From positions 1 to 9,896 of the forward strand of contig CAJXXJ010000090.1 in NCBI GenBank assembly GCA_913062745.1: DNA of 9,896 nt, given 5' to 3'. The notes beneath the pieces are model-generated. The model was not told where the DNA came from and did not search any database. It saw nothing but the letters and a program-made list of their open reading frames with translations. The DNA is from an uncultured Phaeodactylibacter sp. GTDB taxonomy: Bacteria > Bacteroidota > Bacteroidia > Chitinophagales > Saprospiraceae. Positions 6,782 through 9,896 of the stretch are shown here, piece by piece; positions within the stretch are counted from its first letter, which is position 1; the number at the start of each line of letters is the position of its first letter. The position numbers and the translations under genes are program-made.

Positions 6782-8051
6782 CCGACGCCTCCTCTATATC
6801 GTTTTGGCGCTGCTGCTGGTCTTCGGCATGCTGGTGTGGCTGCTGCGCACCGAGCCGCGGAAGGTGATCGACTGGCGGGAGACCTATGACTATGACAGCC
6901 GGGAACCCTACGGAACTTCCATCATTTTTGAATTGCTGGAAAGCCGGTACAAAATGGATACTCTCCGTTTGCTACGAGACAGCCTGCGGGGCGTACTGCC
7001 GGCGGAAGACATCAACGGCAGCTATCTCTTCATTGGAGAAGCGCTGTACCTCGACACCGCCGACCAAAACCAGCTGCTGGAATTTGTAGCGGCGGGCAAT
7101 GAGGCCTTCATCTCCAGCAAGACGCTGCCCTGGCGGTTGGGCGAGCGCATCTATCAGCCCGGCTGCGATAATGAAGGCTGGGTGGATTACGAGTCGTTGA
7201 TCGACAGCAGCGTGCAGCTCAACTTTTTGCACCCCAGCCTGCGGCGCGACTCCGCTTTTACGATGGACTACCGCTCCGGGCCGGGTATTCGACCCTACGC
7301 ATGGACTTACCTGCGGGAAACCTACTTTTGCGAAGACCGGGGCGGGCTCACAAGACTGGGCAATATCGACGGGCTGCTGCCCAATTTTGCCCGCATCTCC
7401 CACGGCGAGGGAACCTTCTACCTGCACACTACGCCCATCGCCTTTTCCAATTATCAGCTACTGGAAGAAGACGGGCTGGCTTACGCCGAACGGGCACTTT
7501 CGCACCTGCCCGTTGATGGCCCTGTCTTCTGGGACCGCTACAGCAAAGTGCCGGAGGAAATTGGCCGGCGCGCTAACGGTGGCTCCGGCCGGCGCTCGCT
7601 TGACGACAAAAGCCCGCTGAGCTACATCCTCAGCCAACCGCCGCTGGCATGGGCATGGTACCTGCTGCTGAGCATGGGGCTGTTGTTTTTGCTTTTCCGC
7701 GCCAAGCGGAGACAACGCATTGTGCCCACCCTGGAGCCCAACACCAATACCTCTATGGAGTTTTTGTCTACCATCGGCCGGCTGTATTTTTTGCAAAATA
7801 ACCACCGGCAGATGGCGCTGCAGCAGATGAAGCTCTTCCTGGCCCACGTCCGGCAGCGCTACGGCATCCCCACACAGCAGCTCGATGAGCATTTTGCAGA
7901 GCAGCTGGCGGACAAAGCCGATTACCCGCAGCAGCAACTGCAACGCTTGCTGACCCTGCACCAAAATATCGAAAGCTCTTCCTTTATCTCAAGCAATACG
8001 CTGGTTGACTTTCACCAACTCATTCACGATTTTTACCAACAAACGAAGTAA
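6771..8051 (+). CDS. DUF4350 domain membrane protein
   Basis: A 426-residue protein. I chose the ATG at 6771, not the upstream in-frame ATG at 6702, because it places a membrane segment (about 8-25) right at the N-terminus, gives an 11-base overlap with the DUF4129 stop, and avoids 69 bases of extra overlap. The DUF4350 domain begins at 'SREPYGTSIIFELLE' (43-57) and runs to about residue 240, between the N-terminal segment and a second membrane segment near 289-307, so it should face the periplasm. Two cysteines there (131 and 187) could form a disulfide. The C-terminal ~120 residues are cytosolic and include 'NTSMEFLSTIGRLYF', conserved in Bacteroidota relatives as far as I recall. DUF4350 has a glutamine-amidotransferase-like (ThuA/GATase) fold in some annotations, but I see no catalytic cysteine nucleophile, so a binding role is more likely. 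Usually found between DUF4129 and MoxR genes, as here. Confidence 0.82.
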   Translation: MQNNRRLLYIVLALLLVFGMLVWLLRTEPRKVIDWRETYDYDSREPYGTSIIFELLESRYKMDTLRLLRDSLRGVLPAEDINGSYLFIGEALYLDTADQNQLLEFVAAGNEAFISSKTLPWRLGERIYQPGCDNEGWVDYESLIDSSVQLNFLHPSLRRDSAFTMDYRSGPGIRPYAWTYLRETYFCEDRGGLTRLGNIDGLLPNFARISHGEGTFYLHTTPIAFSNYQLLEEDGLAYAERALSHLPVDGPVFWDRYSKVPEEIGRRANGGSGRRSLDDKSPLSYILSQPPLAWAWYLLLSMGLLFLLFRAKRRQRIVPTLEPNTNTSMEFLSTIGRLYFLQNNHRQMALQQMKLFLAHVRQRYGIPTQQLDEHFAEQLADKADYPQQQLQRLLTLHQNIESSSFISSNTLVDFHQLIHDFYQQTK

Positions 8052-8054
8052 AGC

Positions 8055-9113
8055 ATGGCCTTAGACGAGCACAACGAAGAACAGGACAACCGCCCACAGG
8101 AAAAGGATGAGGCGCCCGCTCCCCTGACCGGCGAAGAACAGGGCCGCTGGCAACCTCCGGACCCGGCTATGCAGAAAATCAGCGTCGCTGTGAGCCGCAT
8201 CAAGGAAGAGCTGCGCAAACTGATCATCGGGCAGGAGGAAATGCTTGACCTCCTTATCGCTGCACTGTTTTCCGGCGGGCATGTACTGCTGGAAGGCGTA
8301 CCGGGCATCGCCAAAACCCTGACCGCCAAACTGCTGGCTCAGTCTATGGACGTCGGTTTTTCGCGTATACAGTTTACGCCAGACCTGATGCCCAGCGATG
8401 TGGTCGGCACGACCATCTACAATATGAAAAACTCGGAATTCACCTTCAGCTCCGGCCCGGTGTTTTCCAATTTTGTGCTCATCGACGAGATCAACCGGGC
8501 ACCAGCCAAGACTCAGGCTGCTTTGTTTGAAGTGATGGAGGAGTACCAGGTGACTGTGGACGGCACCACCTATCAGATGGAGTCTCCGTTTTTTGTCATC
8601 GCTACTCAAAACCCTATCGAACAGGAGGGCACCTACAAGCTGCCGGAAGCACAGCTGGACCGCTTTCTGGCAAAAATCAACCTGGAATACCCGGCGCTTG
8701 AGGAAGAAAAGCTAATCCTGCGCCGCTTCCAGTCCGATTTTGGCATGGCCAAGCGGGAGGTCGTTAAACCTGTATTCGAAGCAAAGGAGATTACCGAATG
8801 CCAGGCGCTGGTGCAGCAGGTAAAAATCCGGGAAGAGCTGCTCGACTATATTGCCCAGATTGTGCACGAAACCCGCAATAACGCCAACCTTTTCCTGGGC
8901 GCTTCACCCCGGGCGTCCCTGGCGGTGATGAAAATGTCAAAAGCCGTAGCAGCCATGGATGGCCGCGATTACGTGACGCCGGATGACATACAGTACGTGG
9001 CTTATCCGGTCCTCAACCACCGGGTCATCCTCACGCCGGAACGGGAGATGGAGGGCTACAGCAGCCGGGAAGTGATCCGGCAGATTGTCCAAAAAATAGA
9101 AGTCCCCCGCTAA
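8055..9113 (+). CDS. MoxR family AAA+ ATPase
   Basis: A 352-residue cytosolic AAA+ ATPase of the MoxR family. Visible motifs in order: Walker A GVPGIAKT (81-88), the MoxR-type 'RIQFTPDLMPSDVVGT' (104-119), Walker B VLIDEINR (141-148), sensor 1 ATQNP (183-187), arginine-finger region EAQLDRF (198-204) and sensor 2 GASPRAS (282-288). All nucleotide-binding and hydrolysis residues appear intact. The first ~35 residues are charged and poorly conserved. MoxR ATPases act with von Willebrand factor A partners as chaperones that mature or assemble target complexes (MoxR, RavA-ViaA, CbbQO, NorQD are known pairs). The partner here is the DUF58 protein, whose ATG overlaps this gene's stop codon (TAATG at 9111-9115), a sign of translational coupling. 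The gene starts 3 bases after the DUF4350 stop. The identity is secure; the client is unknown. Confidence 0.96.
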   Translation: MALDEHNEEQDNRPQEKDEAPAPLTGEEQGRWQPPDPAMQKISVAVSRIKEELRKLIIGQEEMLDLLIAALFSGGHVLLEGVPGIAKTLTAKLLAQSMDVGFSRIQFTPDLMPSDVVGTTIYNMKNSEFTFSSGPVFSNFVLIDEINRAPAKTQAALFEVMEEYQVTVDGTTYQMESPFFVIATQNPIEQEGTYKLPEAQLDRFLAKINLEYPALEEEKLILRRFQSDFGMAKREVVKPVFEAKEITECQALVQQVKIREELLDYIAQIVHETRNNANLFLGASPRASLAVMKMSKAVAAMDGRDYVTPDDIQYVAYPVLNHRVILTPEREMEGYSSREVIRQIVQKIEVPR

Positions 9114-9896
9114 TGAGAGCCCTCTTCCTCGCCAACCGGTTTTTCTGGGCGCTGAGTGCCCTCACGGCCTTCTTCGTCATCAGCTTTTGGGTGCCGGCAC
9201 TGTTCCCGGCCGCCAAGGCGCTCCTGGTGTTCCTGCTTGCAGCCATCGTACTCGACGGCATCCTGCTGTTCGGCCGGCAGATGGAAGTGCATGCCGAACG
9301 CCGGCTGCCCAAGGTATTTGGCCTGGGCGATGATAACGAGGTACAGATCAGGGTGGAAAACAACAGCTCGCTGCCGCTTGATATAGCGCTTATTGACGAG
9401 CTCCCGGTACAATTCCAGCGGCGGGACTTTATGCAGCACCTCAAGGTAAAACCGGGCCAGGAAGAGCAAATGTCCTACACGCTGCGCCCGGTAGAGCGCG
9501 GCTCCTATGAATTTGGCAACCTCAACCTTTTCCTGTCCACTCCGCTGGGCCTGCTGCAGCGCCGCCTGAGCGTACCGGCAGAAACCCCTATACCGGTTTA
9601 TCCATCTATTTTGCAGATGAAGCAGCTGGAGCTGCGCGCCCTCGACCGCATTGCGCAGCACCCCGGCATCAAGAAGATTCGCCGCATAGGGCACAGTTAT
9701 GAGTTTGAGCAAATCAAAAACTACGTCCGCGGCGACGACTACCGCAGCATCAACTGGAAAGCGAGCAGCCGACGCAATACGCTCATGGTCAATCAGTACG
9801 AGGATGAGCGGGCACAGCAGATCTATTCTGTTATTGACAAAAGCCGGGTAATGCGCATGCCCTTCGAAGGCCTCAGCCTGATGGACTACGCCATCA
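9113..9896 (+). CDS. DUF58 domain membrane protein (partial, runs off the window)
   Basis: The start ATG overlaps the MoxR stop codon (TAATG), and 261 codons are visible before the window ends. Two hydrophobic segments near 8-28 and 32-53 anchor it in the membrane. A beta-rich region follows (about 58-165), then the DUF58 hallmark 'GDDYRSINWKASSRR' (207-221), followed by 'VNQYEDERAQQIYSVID' with the start of the von Willebrand factor A-like fold; the DKS in 'VIDKSRVM' lies where a metal-site motif is expected. DUF58 proteins are the usual partners of MoxR ATPases. Full-length Bacteroidota members are about 430-450 residues, so roughly 60 percent is present. It may be followed by further genes of the cluster outside the window. 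Confidence 0.92.
   Translation, partial: MRALFLANRFFWALSALTAFFVISFWVPALFPAAKALLVFLLAAIVLDGILLFGRQMEVHAERRLPKVFGLGDDNEVQIRVENNSSLPLDIALIDELPVQFQRRDFMQHLKVKPGQEEQMSYTLRPVERGSYEFGNLNLFLSTPLGLLQRRLSVPAETPIPVYPSILQMKQLELRALDRIAQHPGIKKIRRIGHSYEFEQIKNYVRGDDYRSINWKASSRRNTLMVNQYEDERAQQIYSVIDKSRVMRMPFEGLSLMDYAI

Noticed and set aside
8055..9896. Bat aerotolerance operon
   Set aside because: MoxR followed by DUF58 also starts Bat operons, but no BatA, BatB or later Bat genes are in the window, and the upstream DUF4129/DUF4350 genes point to the other MoxR cluster.
1..9896. tRNA, rRNA, CRISPR arrays, insertion sequences, riboswitches
   Set aside because: None was seen. Beyond the intergenic regions of 182, 63 and 113 bases the window is coding, and no direct repeats or transposase motifs appear.

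Overview
The window looks like chromosomal DNA of a Bacteroidota bacterium, and gene content and the fairly high GC make the Saprospiria (Lewinella-like) side of the phylum my best guess. That placement is an inference. Reasons: the conserved membrane gene cluster RDD / SpoIIM / DUF4129 / DUF4350 / MoxR / DUF58 in the order usual for Bacteroidota, start codons without a clear Shine-Dalgarno sequence, and at least one good match to the Bacteroidota -7 promoter box TAnnTTTG.

Left edge (1-300, minus strand): an open reading frame runs off the window. Its first ~45 codons look like the TRAM-domain start of a Bacteroidota RlmD-type 23S rRNA uracil methyltransferase. From about codon 46 it reads as the C-terminal half of a BtpA-family protein of cyanobacterial type, with a different leucine codon choice. 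A nine-base stretch (160-168) would fit both parents. This is most easily read as an assembly or library chimera, though a real recombination cannot be excluded.

301-482 is a divergent intergenic region with a good promoter box for the minus-strand gene. 483-3233 (+) is a complete, secreted, two-half M16 zinc peptidase, followed by a strong rho-independent terminator whose T-run overlaps the stop codon of the convergent RDD gene.

3297-4043 (-) encodes an RDD membrane protein. A 113-base divergent region (4044-4156) separates it from a tight plus-strand operon: a long SpoIIM-family membrane protein (4157-5998), a DUF4129 protein (6002-6781), a DUF4350 protein (6771-8051), a MoxR AAA+ ATPase (8055-9113) and a DUF58 protein (9113 to beyond the window). 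Gaps are 3 bases or the genes overlap, so the five genes are almost certainly co-transcribed and translationally coupled.

Working model (inference): MoxR is the cytosolic ATP-driven chaperone, DUF58 its membrane-anchored von Willebrand factor A-like partner, and the SpoIIM, DUF4129, DUF4350 and RDD proteins form the membrane part of an envelope complex whose substrate is unknown. The cluster is widespread but poorly characterised. I do not see a wholly new system, CRISPR array, mobile element or RNA gene. The most unusual items are the chimeric ORF at the left edge and the double-length SpoIIM protein.
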